Shown here in pieces: positions 33,345 through 41,560 of a DNA stretch of 64,000 nucleotides. Under the pieces are notes generated by a model that was given only the letters and a program-made list of their open reading frames with translations, did no database searches and was not told the DNA's origin. Each line of letters begins with the position of its first letter. The first letter of the stretch is position 1. This stretch comes from Mycobacterium sp. WUMAC-067 (GTDB taxonomy: Bacteria; Actinomycetota; Actinomycetes; Mycobacteriales; Mycobacteriaceae), in NCBI RefSeq assembly GCF_020217485.1, contig NZ_JAEKMI010000014.1, forward strand, positions 62,001 to 126,000, written 5' to 3'. The translations under genes and the position numbers were made by a program.

Positions 33345-34709
33345 TTGAGTGTCGACGACGTCGTCAATGACAACGACCGCAAGAAGAACCGATACCACTT
33401 CGATCGGCATTCTTCCGAGTACCGGTCGCAGTTCAAGGCGATCACCGAAGAGATGCACGCCAAGTGCCCCATGGCCTGGACGGACACCTATGGCGGACAC
33501 TGGGTTGCGGCCGGTAGCCACGAGGTCTTCGAGCTGGCGCGCTGCCCGGCGGTCTCCAACGACCACGACCTTCACGGCGAACGCCGTGGCTATAAAGGCA
33601 TTTCGATCCCCACGGCCAGCCGCGTCAGCGCGGTTCGCGGCGGCATCCTGGAAATGGACGACCCCGAGCACCGCACCTACCGGACCGTGCTCAACCCCTA
33701 TTTGTCCCCGGCCGCGATCAAGCGCTGGGAGCCCTTCATCGACGACGTGACGCGCGCCTGCCTCGACGAGAAGATCGAGGGCGGCAGCATCGACTTCGTC
33801 GACGACCTCGCCAACATCGTGCCCGCCGTCTTCACCCTGGCCATGCTCGGCATCCCGCTGAAGAAGTGGAACATGTACAGCGAGCCGGTGCATGCCGCGG
33901 TCTACACGCCCGAGCACTCCCCCGACATCGAGCGGGTCACCGCGATGCACCGGGAGATGGGGCTCGACATGGTCAACAACATGATCGAGATCCGCGCCAA
34001 CCCGCGGCCCGGAATCGTGAACGGTCTGCTCCAGATGCGCATCGACGGTGAGCCCGCCCCGGAGCTGGAAATCCTCGGCAACCTCGGGTTGGTCATCGGC
34101 GGCGGCTTCGACACCACGACCGCGCTCACCGCCCACTCCCTGGAATGGCTTTCGGAGCACCCGGAGCAACGGCAGCTGCTCAGCGATGAGCGCAAAACTC
34201 TGCTCGACCCGGCGACCGAAGAGTTCCTGCGCTACTTCACCCCGGCACCCGGGGACGGCAGGACCTTCGCCGACGACACCGAACTCGACGGCACCCAGTT
34301 CAAAGAGGGCGAGCGGCTCTGGATTTCGTGGGCGATGGCCAACCGCGACCCGGCGGTGTTCCACGACCCGGACAAGATCATCCTCGACCGTAAGGGTAAC
34401 CGGCACTTCAGCTTTGGGCTCGGGGTCCACCGGTGCATCGGGTCGAATGTCGCTCGCACCGTGTTCAAATCCATGCTCACCGCGGTTCTCGACCGGATGC
34501 CCGACTACAAGTGCGATCCCGAGGGGACGGTCCACTACGAGACCATCGGTGTCATCCAGGGCATGCGTAAGCTGCCGGCGACCTTCACACCCGGCCGCAA
34601 GATCGGAGCCGGCCTGGACGAGACGCTCGAAAAGCTCCAGCGGATCTGCGACGAGCAAGAGCTCGCCAGGCCGATCACCGAACGCAAGGAGACCGCGGTC
34701 ATCGACTAG
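33345..34709 (+). CDS. Cytochrome P450
   Basis: A 454-residue class I P450. The I-helix is GGGFDTTTALTA, ExxR is EEFLRY and the heme loop is FSFGLGVHRCIGSN (Cys at about 364). TTG 33345 (LSVDDVVNDND) is used, with GGGAGA upstream. The frame continues back through the ferredoxin and SDR genes without a credible start. It forms an SDR-ferredoxin-P450 operon, as if the P450 makes an alcohol that the SDR oxidises. Substrate unknown. Confidence 0.88.
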   Translation: MSVDDVVNDNDRKKNRYHFDRHSSEYRSQFKAITEEMHAKCPMAWTDTYGGHWVAAGSHEVFELARCPAVSNDHDLHGERRGYKGISIPTASRVSAVRGGILEMDDPEHRTYRTVLNPYLSPAAIKRWEPFIDDVTRACLDEKIEGGSIDFVDDLANIVPAVFTLAMLGIPLKKWNMYSEPVHAAVYTPEHSPDIERVTAMHREMGLDMVNNMIEIRANPRPGIVNGLLQMRIDGEPAPELEILGNLGLVIGGGFDTTTALTAHSLEWLSEHPEQRQLLSDERKTLLDPATEEFLRYFTPAPGDGRTFADDTELDGTQFKEGERLWISWAMANRDPAVFHDPDKIILDRKGNRHFSFGLGVHRCIGSNVARTVFKSMLTAVLDRMPDYKCDPEGTVHYETIGVIQGMRKLPATFTPGRKIGAGLDETLEKLQRICDEQELARPITERKETAVID

Positions 34710-34724
34710 GTAGGGCCGGACGTA

Positions 34725-34749
34725 CCAGTCGTTGACTGGCGCAATTTTT
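34725..34749 (+). terminator. Intrinsic terminator after the P450
   Basis: CCAGTC-gtt-GACTGG forms a 6-bp perfect stem, followed by GCAATTTTT. The stem plus T-run, 16 bases after the P450 stop, fits an intrinsic terminator, which is uncommon in mycobacteria. Confidence 0.5.
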
Positions 34750-34824
34750 CCGAGTAGGCCTGTTCAGCGTGACCGCCCCCTATATTTGGGCCCAAGCGCG
34801 TAGACAGAGATGGGAGACGCAACG

Positions 34825-35253
34825 GTGAAGCCTTTCGCAGTCAGCCTTGCGCTTGCCGCCGCCGCGCTGACTGTCACGCCGACCGCCCACGCGGACATGC
34901 TGTATGCCAACTACAGGGTGGACACGAGCCGGGACCCCGGCCACAGCTGGATCTGGTCGATCAACCCGTGCTTCCCCAACGCGCCGGGATGCCTGCAGGT
35001 CTACGCAACTCCGCAGCCCAACGGGCAGGCGGCGGTCTACCGCGGAGAAGCCCACCTGTCCAACGGCCGCTACACCATGGCCGTCGATGTGCCCGACGGT
35101 GTGCGGTGCGTGGTCCAGTTCTTTCCCTCGCATGACGTCTACTCATGGGATCCGGTGACCCTGGCGGGCCAGGTCGACTCGACGTTCGACACCGGCTGCG
35201 GCGGCGGACCGGGGGGCGCCGACAGTTGGCCGTTCTCGCTCGTGCGATGGTAG
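34825..35253 (+). CDS. Secreted protein upstream of the right Mam pair
   Basis: A 142-residue exported protein. GTG 34825 (VKPFAVSLALAAAAL) is used because GGGAGA lies before it. ATG 34810 is the alternative. The signal peptide ends TAHAD. The mature part has four cysteines (NPCFPNAPGCLQ, GVRCVV, DTGCGG) and Trp-rich segments. No domain is recognised. It lies 32 bases before the Mam pair and is probably co-expressed with it. Confidence 0.65.
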   Translation: MKPFAVSLALAAAALTVTPTAHADMLYANYRVDTSRDPGHSWIWSINPCFPNAPGCLQVYATPQPNGQAAVYRGEAHLSNGRYTMAVDVPDGVRCVVQFFPSHDVYSWDPVTLAGQVDSTFDTGCGGGPGGADSWPFSLVRW

Positions 35254-35285
35254 CCGCGTGAGAGGTACAGGAGTCGGTAAGCACG

Positions 35286-36155
35286 ATGGCTGACGCCAAA
35301 GAACCGTCGCGCGATTCGGCCACCTCGAAAGCCGATGCGAGGGCATTGCTCGAGGAAGCCGAGGCCGAAGCCGCCGAAGCCGAAGCGCTGGCCGCAGCGG
35401 CGCGCGCCCGCGCTCGGGCCGCCAGGCTCCGGCGCGAAGCGCTAGCCGAAGCCGAGAAAGAGGCCGCCGAGGAGAAGGCCTCGGACGCCGAAGAAACGGT
35501 AGCCGCCGACGAGAACGCAACCGACGGCGCCGAGGAGAAGGCCGACGAGGGCGTCGCCGACACCACCGAAGCCGACGAGGCGGAGACCGAAAAAGAAGAA
35601 GTCTCGGACGAAACCCCCGAAGGCGCGGAACCCGAATCCGAGCCGGCCCGCTCCCGGCGGCGCTTGCGGATGCCGTCCCTGTCGGTGGCGTGGAAAGCGG
35701 CCGTCATCCTGCTCATCTGTGCCTTTGTCGCGGCCAGCGGATACATGATGTGGAACCGCCATCAAGTCACCGAGCGCAACCAGCGCGCCGCGAACTTCGT
35801 CGCGGGAGCCCGACAAGGTGTCGTCAACTTGACTTCCATGGACTTCAACAAGGCCAAGGAGGACGTCCAGCGGGTGATCGACAGCTCGACCGGCCCGTTC
35901 CACGACGACTTCCAGGCGCGCGCAAAGGATTTCACGACCGTCGTCGAGCAGTCCAAAGTGGTCACGCAAGGAACCGTGAATGCGGCGGCCGTGCAAACCA
36001 TGAACGGCGATTTCGCGGTGGTTCTCGTCGCGGCGACATCGCACATCACCAATGCCGCGGGCGCCAAAGACGAACCGCGCAATTGGCGGCTCAAGGTGAC
36101 CGTCAAAAACGACGGCGGGCAATACAAGATGTCCAACGTGGAGTTCATCCCATGA
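35286..36155 (+). CDS. Mce-associated membrane (Mam) protein A-type, right copy
   Basis: A 289-residue protein. Residues 1-115 are Ala/Glu/Arg-rich with strong coiled-coil character ([19 protein letters not shown]). A basic patch and one span (about residues 135-157, [12 protein letters not shown]) follow, then the Mam domain: [31 protein letters not shown]. It ends [13 protein letters not shown]. It is paralogous to 17219-18010, with the same order and overlap as that pair. Confidence 0.82.
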   Translation: MADAKEPSRDSATSKADARALLEEAEAEAAEAEALAAAARARARAARLRREALAEAEKEAAEEKASDAEETVAADENATDGAEEKADEGVADTTEADEAETEKEEVSDETPEGAEPESEPARSRRRLRMPSLSVAWKAAVILLICAFVAASGYMMWNRHQVTERNQRAANFVAGARQGVVNLTSMDFNKAKEDVQRVIDSSTGPFHDDFQARAKDFTTVVEQSKVVTQGTVNAAAVQTMNGDFAVVLVAATSHITNAAGAKDEPRNWRLKVTVKNDGGQYKMSNVEFIP

Positions 36156-36724
36156 GCGAGGACGAGGCCGGCACGGACACCGCCGACGAGTCCGTCGAAC
36201 AAACCGAGCGGAGCGAAACTAGTGCCCCACGCGCGCGGCGCGGGGTGAAAATCGTTCCGGTGGTTCTGATTACGCTGCTCCTGCTCTCCGGCGGCGCGGC
36301 GACGTGGCTGTACTTCAAGCAGTACCGGCCCGATAAACAGACCGACGCCAGCGTCGCGACCGCGGTCGCCAATGCGGCGTCCGACGGAACGGTCGCGCTG
36401 CTCTCCTACTCGCCCGATTCTCTCGACAAAGACTTCGCCGCCGCCAAGTCGCACCTGTCCGGCGACTTCTTGTCCTACTACAACCAGTTCACCGAGCAGA
36501 TCGTGGCTCCGGCGGCCAAACAAAAATCGCTGAAGACCACAGCTCGGGTGTTGGGGGCCGGGGTCCAGGAATTACATCCGGATTCGGCGGTCGTGCTGGT
36601 GCTGGTCGATCAGAGCACCACGAGCAAGGACAACCCTGACCCAGCGATGGCCTCCAGCAGCGTGCTGGTCAGGCTGAGCCGGGTCAACGGCAGCTGGCTG
36701 ATCACCAAATTCGACCCCGTCTAG
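36152..36724 (+). CDS. Mce-associated membrane (Mam) protein B-type, right copy
   Basis: A 190-residue protein. A short acidic N-terminus is followed by the span [22 protein letters not shown], then [35 protein letters not shown] and the end [14 protein letters not shown]. It is paralogous to 18007-18612. ATG 36152 overlaps the preceding Mam gene by 4 bases. It likely stabilises or couples Mce complexes, as inferred for other Mam proteins. Confidence 0.82.
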   Translation: MSEDEAGTDTADESVEQTERSETSAPRARRGVKIVPVVLITLLLLSGGAATWLYFKQYRPDKQTDASVATAVANAASDGTVALLSYSPDSLDKDFAAAKSHLSGDFLSYYNQFTEQIVAPAAKQKSLKTTARVLGAGVQELHPDSAVVLVLVDQSTTSKDNPDPAMASSSVLVRLSRVNGSWLITKFDPV

Positions 36725-36765
36725 AAACACGGTGAATGCCGTTGCGGCGTCTGGCGCTTCCTCGC

Positions 36766-36821
36766 CGAGCGTGAAGCTGGCCGCACGTTCGACGCCGAGC
36801 GTGAAGCTGGCCGCACGTTCG
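36766..36821. repeat. Tandem pair of 26-bp palindromic repeat units
   Basis: Units at 36766-36791 and 36796-36821 are identical over 26 bp. Their arms are CGAGCGTG and CACGTTCG, which can form a hairpin. The 30-bp period equals that at 411 and 54345. It lies in the 129-base gap between the convergent Mam and fadE genes, where it could also end transcription. Confidence 0.8.
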
Positions 36822-36853
36822 GCGCCGGATCTGGGCAGGCGCTCTGATACGCG

Positions 36854-38029
36854 CTAGCCGCGCGGAAGGCCGAGCACCCGCTGGGCGATGATGTTGCGCT
36901 GAATCTCGGACGTGCCGCCGGCGATGGTCCCCGAGAAGCTGCGGGCAAAACGCTCGAACCAGCTGGCGAAGTAGTGGTCGAGGTTCATGTGCGCATACGG
37001 CCCGGTCTGGCCCGGTTGCACGAGTCCGTCGGCCCCCGCCGAGGTCAGCGCCAGTTCCATCCCGCGCAACTCCGCTTCGGAGCCGAGCAGCTTGAGCACC
37101 GAGATCGCGGCCACGTCGTCTTCGCCGCGGGCGGTGCGGGCCAGCGCGGCCGAGCCCAGCAGGCGCAGCGCCTGTCGATCCATGATCGTCGTGGCGTACT
37201 GGTCGCGCTCGACGTCGGTTGTGGGGTGGAAGTCGTCGATCATGTTCTCGAGACGGTCCGCAAAGCCGAGCCACATCATGGTGCGCTCGTGGCCCAGCGA
37301 ACCGTTGGCGACCATCCATCCCTGGTTGAGTTCGCCCACCAGGTTTTCGGCCGGCACCCGCACGTCGGTGAAGAACACCTCGTTGAAGTCCAAATCGTCG
37401 ATCGAGCAGATCGACGGGAAGGGGCGGCGGACGACGCCGGGGGTGTCGGTAGGAATGATTAGGGCGCTGATTCCCTTGTGTTTGGGCGCATCTGGGTCCG
37501 TCCGCACGAAGGTCAACAAGAAGTCGGCGTCGTGAGCCCCGGAGGTCCACACCTTCTGCCCGTTGACCACGAAGTGATCACCGTCCAGCACCGCGCGGGT
37601 GCGCAGCGACGCCAAATCAGACCCCGCGCTGGGCTCGCTCATCCCCAGCGACGCGGTGATCTCGGCGCGCAGGACGGGCACGGCCCAACGTTGCTTCTGC
37701 TCATTGTTACCGAACGACAACAGCGATGCCGCAACGATATTCACACCCTGCGGGTTGAAGCTGTGATAGATGCGGCGGCGGCTCAGTTCCTCCAGGTAGA
37801 CGAACTGCTGCAGCACCGTCGCGTTGCGCCCGCCGTATTCCGGCGGCTGGCTGGGCAACAGCCAGCCGTTGTCGAAAAGCAGCCGTTGCCAACGACGAGC
37901 CCACTGGGGCATGTGCGAAACCGATCGCGGTCGTTCCCCGGTTTCGCTTGCGGGAGGCAGGTTTTCGTCGAGAAATGCCGAAAACTCGGCGCGAAACGCC
38001 TCGACGTCGGGATCAAAAGTCAGCTGCAC
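36854..38029 (-). CDS. Acyl-CoA dehydrogenase, FadE type (one subunit of a likely heteromer)
   Basis: A 391-residue ACAD. It has TASLGMSEPSAGSDLASLRT (FAD-binding loop), VVNGQKVWTSGAHDAD and FSGTIAGGTSEIQRNIIAQRVLGLP. The usual medium-chain catalytic Glu (EGT) is Gly here (AGGT), so the base must come from elsewhere. GTG 38029 is used: it overlaps the partner fadE by 17 bases and makes the protein collinear with the 47306 paralogue (391 residues). With 38013-39011 it resembles the alpha2-beta2 FadE pairs of steroid side-chain catabolism. Confidence 0.85.
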   Translation of the reverse strand: MQLTFDPDVEAFRAEFSAFLDENLPPASETGERPRSVSHMPQWARRWQRLLFDNGWLLPSQPPEYGGRNATVLQQFVYLEELSRRRIYHSFNPQGVNIVAASLLSFGNNEQKQRWAVPVLRAEITASLGMSEPSAGSDLASLRTRAVLDGDHFVVNGQKVWTSGAHDADFLLTFVRTDPDAPKHKGISALIIPTDTPGVVRRPFPSICSIDDLDFNEVFFTDVRVPAENLVGELNQGWMVANGSLGHERTMMWLGFADRLENMIDDFHPTTDVERDQYATTIMDRQALRLLGSAALARTARGEDDVAAISVLKLLGSEAELRGMELALTSAGADGLVQPGQTGPYAHMNLDHYFASWFERFARSFSGTIAGGTSEIQRNIIAQRVLGLPRG

Positions 38030-39011
38030 GATATTCCTGAGCGATCCGCGCCCGATGCTCCGCCGCGCCACCGAGCATCAGTTCGCCCGCCTTGGCACGC
38101 TTGAGCGCGAACTGCAGGTCGTTCTCCCACGTGAATCCCATTGCGCCGTGCAGCTGTAAGCCGTGGCGGAAGACCAGCGACTGGCACTCCCCCGCCGAGG
38201 CCTTGGCCATCGCGGCCGCCAGCCGGCGACGGGGATCGTCGGCCGCGATCGTCAATGCCGCGAAGTACGCCAACGCCCTCGCCCGTTGCACCGCGACGTG
38301 CATGTCGGCGGCCTTGTGCTGCACGGCCTGGAACGAGCCGATCGGCACACCGAACTGCTGGCGGCTACTCACGTGCTCGAGCACCAGGTCGAGGATGCGT
38401 TGGCAGGCGCCGACCATGGTGATTGCCATGCCCGTCAACGCAATATGGTGCGCGCGCTCGTGGTCGACGGTGAGCCGGGCGGTGTCGGGGACCCGGACTT
38501 CGCTGAACGACAGGTCGGCCACGTGCAGGACCGGGTCGAAGACCGCCGAGCGGCGGGCCGACACCTGGCTGGACGCGGCGACGAACACGCCCGCGTCGGT
38601 CACCACTGCCAGGCGATCGACGCGATCGCCGTCGAGCACATGGCGCGCGGTGCCGTCCAACACCCAGCCTTCGGCGTCGCGGTATGCCACGATCCCGCCG
38701 TACACCGCCGTGCCCGACTCGTGCGGGTCGAACCGATCCGCCACCAACGGCGCGAACTGGCTCATCGTCGCCAAGAACGGTGTGGGGTCGGTCGCGCGGC
38801 CCAGTTCTTCGAGAACGATGGCGAGTTCGACCGTGCTCTCCGGGTCGTTCAGCTCGGTCCAACCCTGATCCACGTAGGACTTCCACAGCGGGCTCGGGTC
38901 GACGCCTTCTTCGGCCACGCTGCGCACCAGCGAGGGCGGGCACTGCTTCGTGACGGCATCGCGCACCGTGTCCTGCCACAGCCGCTGATCAGCATCGAAC
39001 TCCAACAGCAT
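38013..39011 (-). CDS. Acyl-CoA dehydrogenase, FadE type (partner subunit)
   Basis: A 332-residue short ACAD. The N-terminal domain (MLLEFDADQRLWQDTVRDAV) is followed by a weak middle domain with SEVRVPDTARL. The C-terminal helical part has SRQQFGVPIGSFQAVQHKAADMHV and LQLHGAMGFTWENDLQFALKRAKA. It is shorter and more diverged than the other subunit, as expected for the partner in a heteromeric FadE complex. It is first in the operon, and an operator sits 31 bases upstream. Confidence 0.83.
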   Translation of the reverse strand: MLLEFDADQRLWQDTVRDAVTKQCPPSLVRSVAEEGVDPSPLWKSYVDQGWTELNDPESTVELAIVLEELGRATDPTPFLATMSQFAPLVADRFDPHESGTAVYGGIVAYRDAEGWVLDGTARHVLDGDRVDRLAVVTDAGVFVAASSQVSARRSAVFDPVLHVADLSFSEVRVPDTARLTVDHERAHHIALTGMAITMVGACQRILDLVLEHVSSRQQFGVPIGSFQAVQHKAADMHVAVQRARALAYFAALTIAADDPRRRLAAAMAKASAGECQSLVFRHGLQLHGAMGFTWENDLQFALKRAKAGELMLGGAAEHRARIAQEYRAADF

Positions 39012-39027
39012 CCGCGCCGCCTCTCGT

Positions 39028-39040
39028 CGTGACTGTCACG
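39028..39040. promoter_or_regulatory. Palindrome CGTGAC-t-GTCACG
   Basis: A 13-bp palindrome between the fadE start (39011) and the operator at 39043. Its arms equal the core of the 26-bp repeat family (CGTGAC...GTCACG), but with a 1-base centre. It lies in the mRNA leader or promoter of the FadE pair. Confidence 0.4.
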
Positions 39041-39042
39041 GC

Positions 39043-39057
39043 GAGAATATCATTCTC
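39043..39057. promoter_or_regulatory. Operator, perfect GAGAAT-N3-ATTCTC palindrome
   Basis: GAGAATATCATTCTC matches all 12 half-site positions and extends to a C...G pair (39042, 39058). On the minus strand it overlaps TATTCT, a possible -10. It lies 31 bases before the FadE pair start. With 9545 it is one of two perfect copies in the window. Confidence 0.65.
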
Positions 39058-39135
39058 GGTTCCGGAAGTAATAATCTCTGAATCCGGGCATGAGGTCACC
39101 GGAGGGTCCGTGACGAGCTGAATCGCACCCGGCGA

Positions 39136-39786
39136 CTAGCCGCTGGTCAACAGCCCGTCGGCGGCGCCATCCCACCGGTCTAGGTTCACGAACTCGGCAA
39201 GCGGACGCCGGCGCAGCGGCCCATGGCTTCCCTTGGGCCACCCGACCACGATGTGGCCGGCGACCATCCAGCCCTCGGGGATACCGACGGCATCGCGTAG
39301 CAGTTGTTCACCGCCATAGGAGGCCCAGCTGGTCATGCAGGCGCCGAGCCCCTGCGCGCGGGCGGCCAGCAGAAAGTTCTGCATGGCGGGGAAGATCGAG
39401 CCGCCGAGCAGCAGTTCCGACGCCGTCGGGTAGTGCGCCTGCGCGAACAACACCGACGTGAATTCACCGGCGCGGTCGTGCAATTCGTAGGTCGCTCGGT
39501 AGGTTCGGGCGCGGCGGCTGTTGTCGCCGTCGGCGGGCCGGCTCATTCCGTAGACCGGCTCGATCACCTCCAGCGCGTGGGCGGCGGCCTTGGCCACTAC
39601 GGCGCGCTGCTCGGGCGACCGCAGCACCACGAAACGCCAACCCTGGGCATTGGCGCCCGAGGGGGACCACCGCGCCGCCTCGAGGCACCGCGCCAGGGTC
39701 GCGTCGTCCACCGGTTCGTCGGTAAAGCGCCGGATCGTTCGGGCGGTCGCCATCACTTCCCAGACGTCGGCGCTTGCTCCGGTCAT
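39136..39786 (-). CDS. FMN-dependent nitroreductase-family protein
   Basis: A 216-residue NAD(P)H:FMN oxidoreductase fold. ATARTIRRFTDEPV gives the R-x-x-R FMN-phosphate contact. AARWSPSGANAQGWRFVV and GACMTSWASYGGEQLLRDAVGIPEGW follow in family order. It reduces nitro, quinone or enone-like substrates. ATG 39786 follows GAGGAGAAG. It stands alone, upstream of the FadE pair on the same strand, with a 124-base gap that holds the operator. Confidence 0.83.
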   Translation of the reverse strand: MTGASADVWEVMATARTIRRFTDEPVDDATLARCLEAARWSPSGANAQGWRFVVLRSPEQRAVVAKAAAHALEVIEPVYGMSRPADGDNSRRARTYRATYELHDRAGEFTSVLFAQAHYPTASELLLGGSIFPAMQNFLLAARAQGLGACMTSWASYGGEQLLRDAVGIPEGWMVAGHIVVGWPKGSHGPLRRRPLAEFVNLDRWDGAADGLLTSG

Positions 39787-40021
39787 CGCTTCTCCTCAAC
39801 GTCGAGGGTCGTTCCGCTCGTATTCCCGTTCACCGCAAGTGAATTGGGCGGTAGCGCCCTTGGGCCGGAAACAACCAGGCGAGCGGGCAGGTCCAGGTGA
39901 ACCTCGACTGTAGCCCTCGCGGATATGGTGCGGTGAAAGACTGCGCTCACGCAATGGGAGCTCAGCGGGCGCGATCGGCAACCGCCGGGGCCGCCGCAAC
40001 CCGGAGTGGAGGAGGACGACA

Positions 40022-40402
40022 TTGGATCGCGAAACCTATGAGCGGGGGCTGCAAATCCGCTCCGATGTGCTGGGTGCGGAGTACGTCGAGCGCGCGCTGG
40101 CCGGCGCGGACGACTTCACCGGTCCCCTGCAGGATCTCGTCACCGAGTACTGCTGGGGTGCGGTATGGGGCCGCGAGGAGCTGCCGCGCAAGACGCGCAG
40201 CATGCTCAACCTTGCGATGATCTCGGTGCTCAATCGGCCCAACGAATTACGGATGCACGTCAAGGCGGCGCTGACCAACGGCGTCACCCGTGAAGAGATC
40301 CGCGAGATCTTTCTGCAGGTGGCCATTTACGGCGGCGTGCCGGCCGCTGTCGACAGCTTTCGCATCGCGCGCGAGGCGTTCGCCGAGCTGGAGCGGGACT
40401 AG
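40022..40402 (+). CDS. Carboxymuconolactone decarboxylase (PcaC-like) family protein
   Basis: A 126-residue all-helical protein matching PcaC. It has PLQDLVTEYCWGAVWGREELPRKTRSMLNLAMISVL and ELRMHVKAALTNGVTREEIREIFLQVAIYGGVPAA. The CxxC of AhpD-type redox members is absent, so a decarboxylase/lactone role is more likely than peroxidase. The start is TTG 40022, with GGAGGA a few bases upstream. It lies 2 bases before a HIBADH-type gene. Confidence 0.83.
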   Translation: MDRETYERGLQIRSDVLGAEYVERALAGADDFTGPLQDLVTEYCWGAVWGREELPRKTRSMLNLAMISVLNRPNELRMHVKAALTNGVTREEIREIFLQVAIYGGVPAAVDSFRIAREAFAELERD

Positions 40403-40404
40403 TC

Positions 40405-41298
40405 ATGCAGGTCGGGTTCATCGGGTTGGGAAACATGGGCTATCCCATGGCATGCCGCCTGATTCAGGAAAAACACGACGTCGTCGCCTTCGACACGCGG
40501 GCCTCGGCACTCGAGCGCATCGTCGCCCTGGGGGCATGCCCGGCGTCGTCGCCCAAAGAGGTCGCCGATCGCGCCGAGACGGTGCTGGCCAGCCTGCCCA
40601 CACCGGACGTATCGCTGGAGGTGGCCACCGGCGCGGCGGGAGTGATCGGGGGCGAACGGATCAAGCGCTATGTCGACTTGTCCACTGTCGGCAGCCAAAT
40701 GGCCATGCAGATCCATGGGCTTCTTGCGGAACGAAACATCGTGCGGATCGACAGCCCGGTCAGCGGCGGTGTCGGCGGCGCCGAGAAGGGGACGCTGGCG
40801 CTCATGGTGTCCGGCCCCCGCGGCGAATTCGATGCCATCCGAACGACGCTCGAAGCCCTCGGCCGGCCGGTGTATGTCGGGTACAAACCCGGATCCGCGC
40901 AGACGATGAAGCTGGCCAACAACATCCTGGCGGCCAACGTCTTGGCCGCGACGGCCGAAGTGGTCGTCATGGGGGTCAAAGCCGGGCTCGACCCCGACGT
41001 CATGATCGAGGTGCTCAACGCGGGTTCGGGCGCGACGAGCGCAAGCCGCGACAAGTTTCCGCGCGCGATCCTGCCGCGCACCTTCGATTACGGCTTTGCC
41101 ACCGGCCTGATGGTCAAGGACGTGCGTCTCTACCTCGACGAGGCCAACGCGCTCGGTGTGCCCGCCGAGGTTGCGGAGGCGACCGCCCGCCTGTGGGAGG
41201 CCGTCGCCCGCGATGAGGGGCCCGATTCCGACTTCACGACGGTGATCAAACCGCTCGAGAGGGCCGCCGGGGTCACGGTGGGCCCGTCCCCGGCCTAG
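40405..41298 (+). CDS. 3-hydroxyisobutyrate dehydrogenase-family NAD(P) oxidoreductase
   Basis: A 297-residue beta-hydroxyacid dehydrogenase. The Rossmann start is VGFIGLGNMGYPMA. The substrate loop is DSPVSGGVGGAEKG, and the catalytic Lys is in QTMKLANNILAANVLA. It likely oxidises a 3-hydroxyacid or reduces a tartronate-semialdehyde-like product. ATG 40405 is 2 bases after the PcaC-like stop, with GGAG upstream. Two more members of this family lie at 54433 and 55245. Confidence 0.87.
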   Translation: MQVGFIGLGNMGYPMACRLIQEKHDVVAFDTRASALERIVALGACPASSPKEVADRAETVLASLPTPDVSLEVATGAAGVIGGERIKRYVDLSTVGSQMAMQIHGLLAERNIVRIDSPVSGGVGGAEKGTLALMVSGPRGEFDAIRTTLEALGRPVYVGYKPGSAQTMKLANNILAANVLAATAEVVVMGVKAGLDPDVMIEVLNAGSGATSASRDKFPRAILPRTFDYGFATGLMVKDVRLYLDEANALGVPAEVAEATARLWEAVARDEGPDSDFTTVIKPLERAAGVTVGPSPA

Positions 41299-41376
41299 GC
41301 CGCTCGAGGCCCCACGTCGGGTTTGTGCCGGGCGTCCGCGGCGCAGGCCGCGCGGATCCCATCCCTCGTCAACCCG

Positions 41377-41391
41377 GAGAATGGTATTATC
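41377..41391. promoter_or_regulatory. Operator, GAGAAT-N3-ATTATC (one mismatch)
   Basis: Eleven of 12 positions match, and the site extends to G...C on the outside (41376, 41392). It contains TATTAT (TAnnnT). It lies in the 262-base gap before the amidohydrolase pair. A second possible -10, TATCAT, is at 41512-41517. The rest of the gap is AT-richer than its surroundings and holds no gene. Confidence 0.55.
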
Positions 41392-41560
41392 CGGAATGAA
41401 GAACCACACTTGCCCAGGAACCTACAAAAAGTCCGTTACCAGCGTTAATGACTAAACGAAATGCTTACCGGAAACCCATTGATTGACCGCTCAAGAAAAT
41501 GTTAGATTGGCTATCATATGACCTCGCACGGCCCGCTTTGGCCGGCGCCGGAGCCGAAGG

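Noticed and set aside
32685..34709. 674-residue fusion of SDR, ferredoxin and P450 readings
   Set aside because: The first 220 residues are other-frame translations of the SDR and ferredoxin genes. The P450 starts at TTG 33345.
36763..36822. Possible CRISPR-like direct repeats
   Set aside because: Only two adjacent 30-bp units with no spacers and no cas genes.
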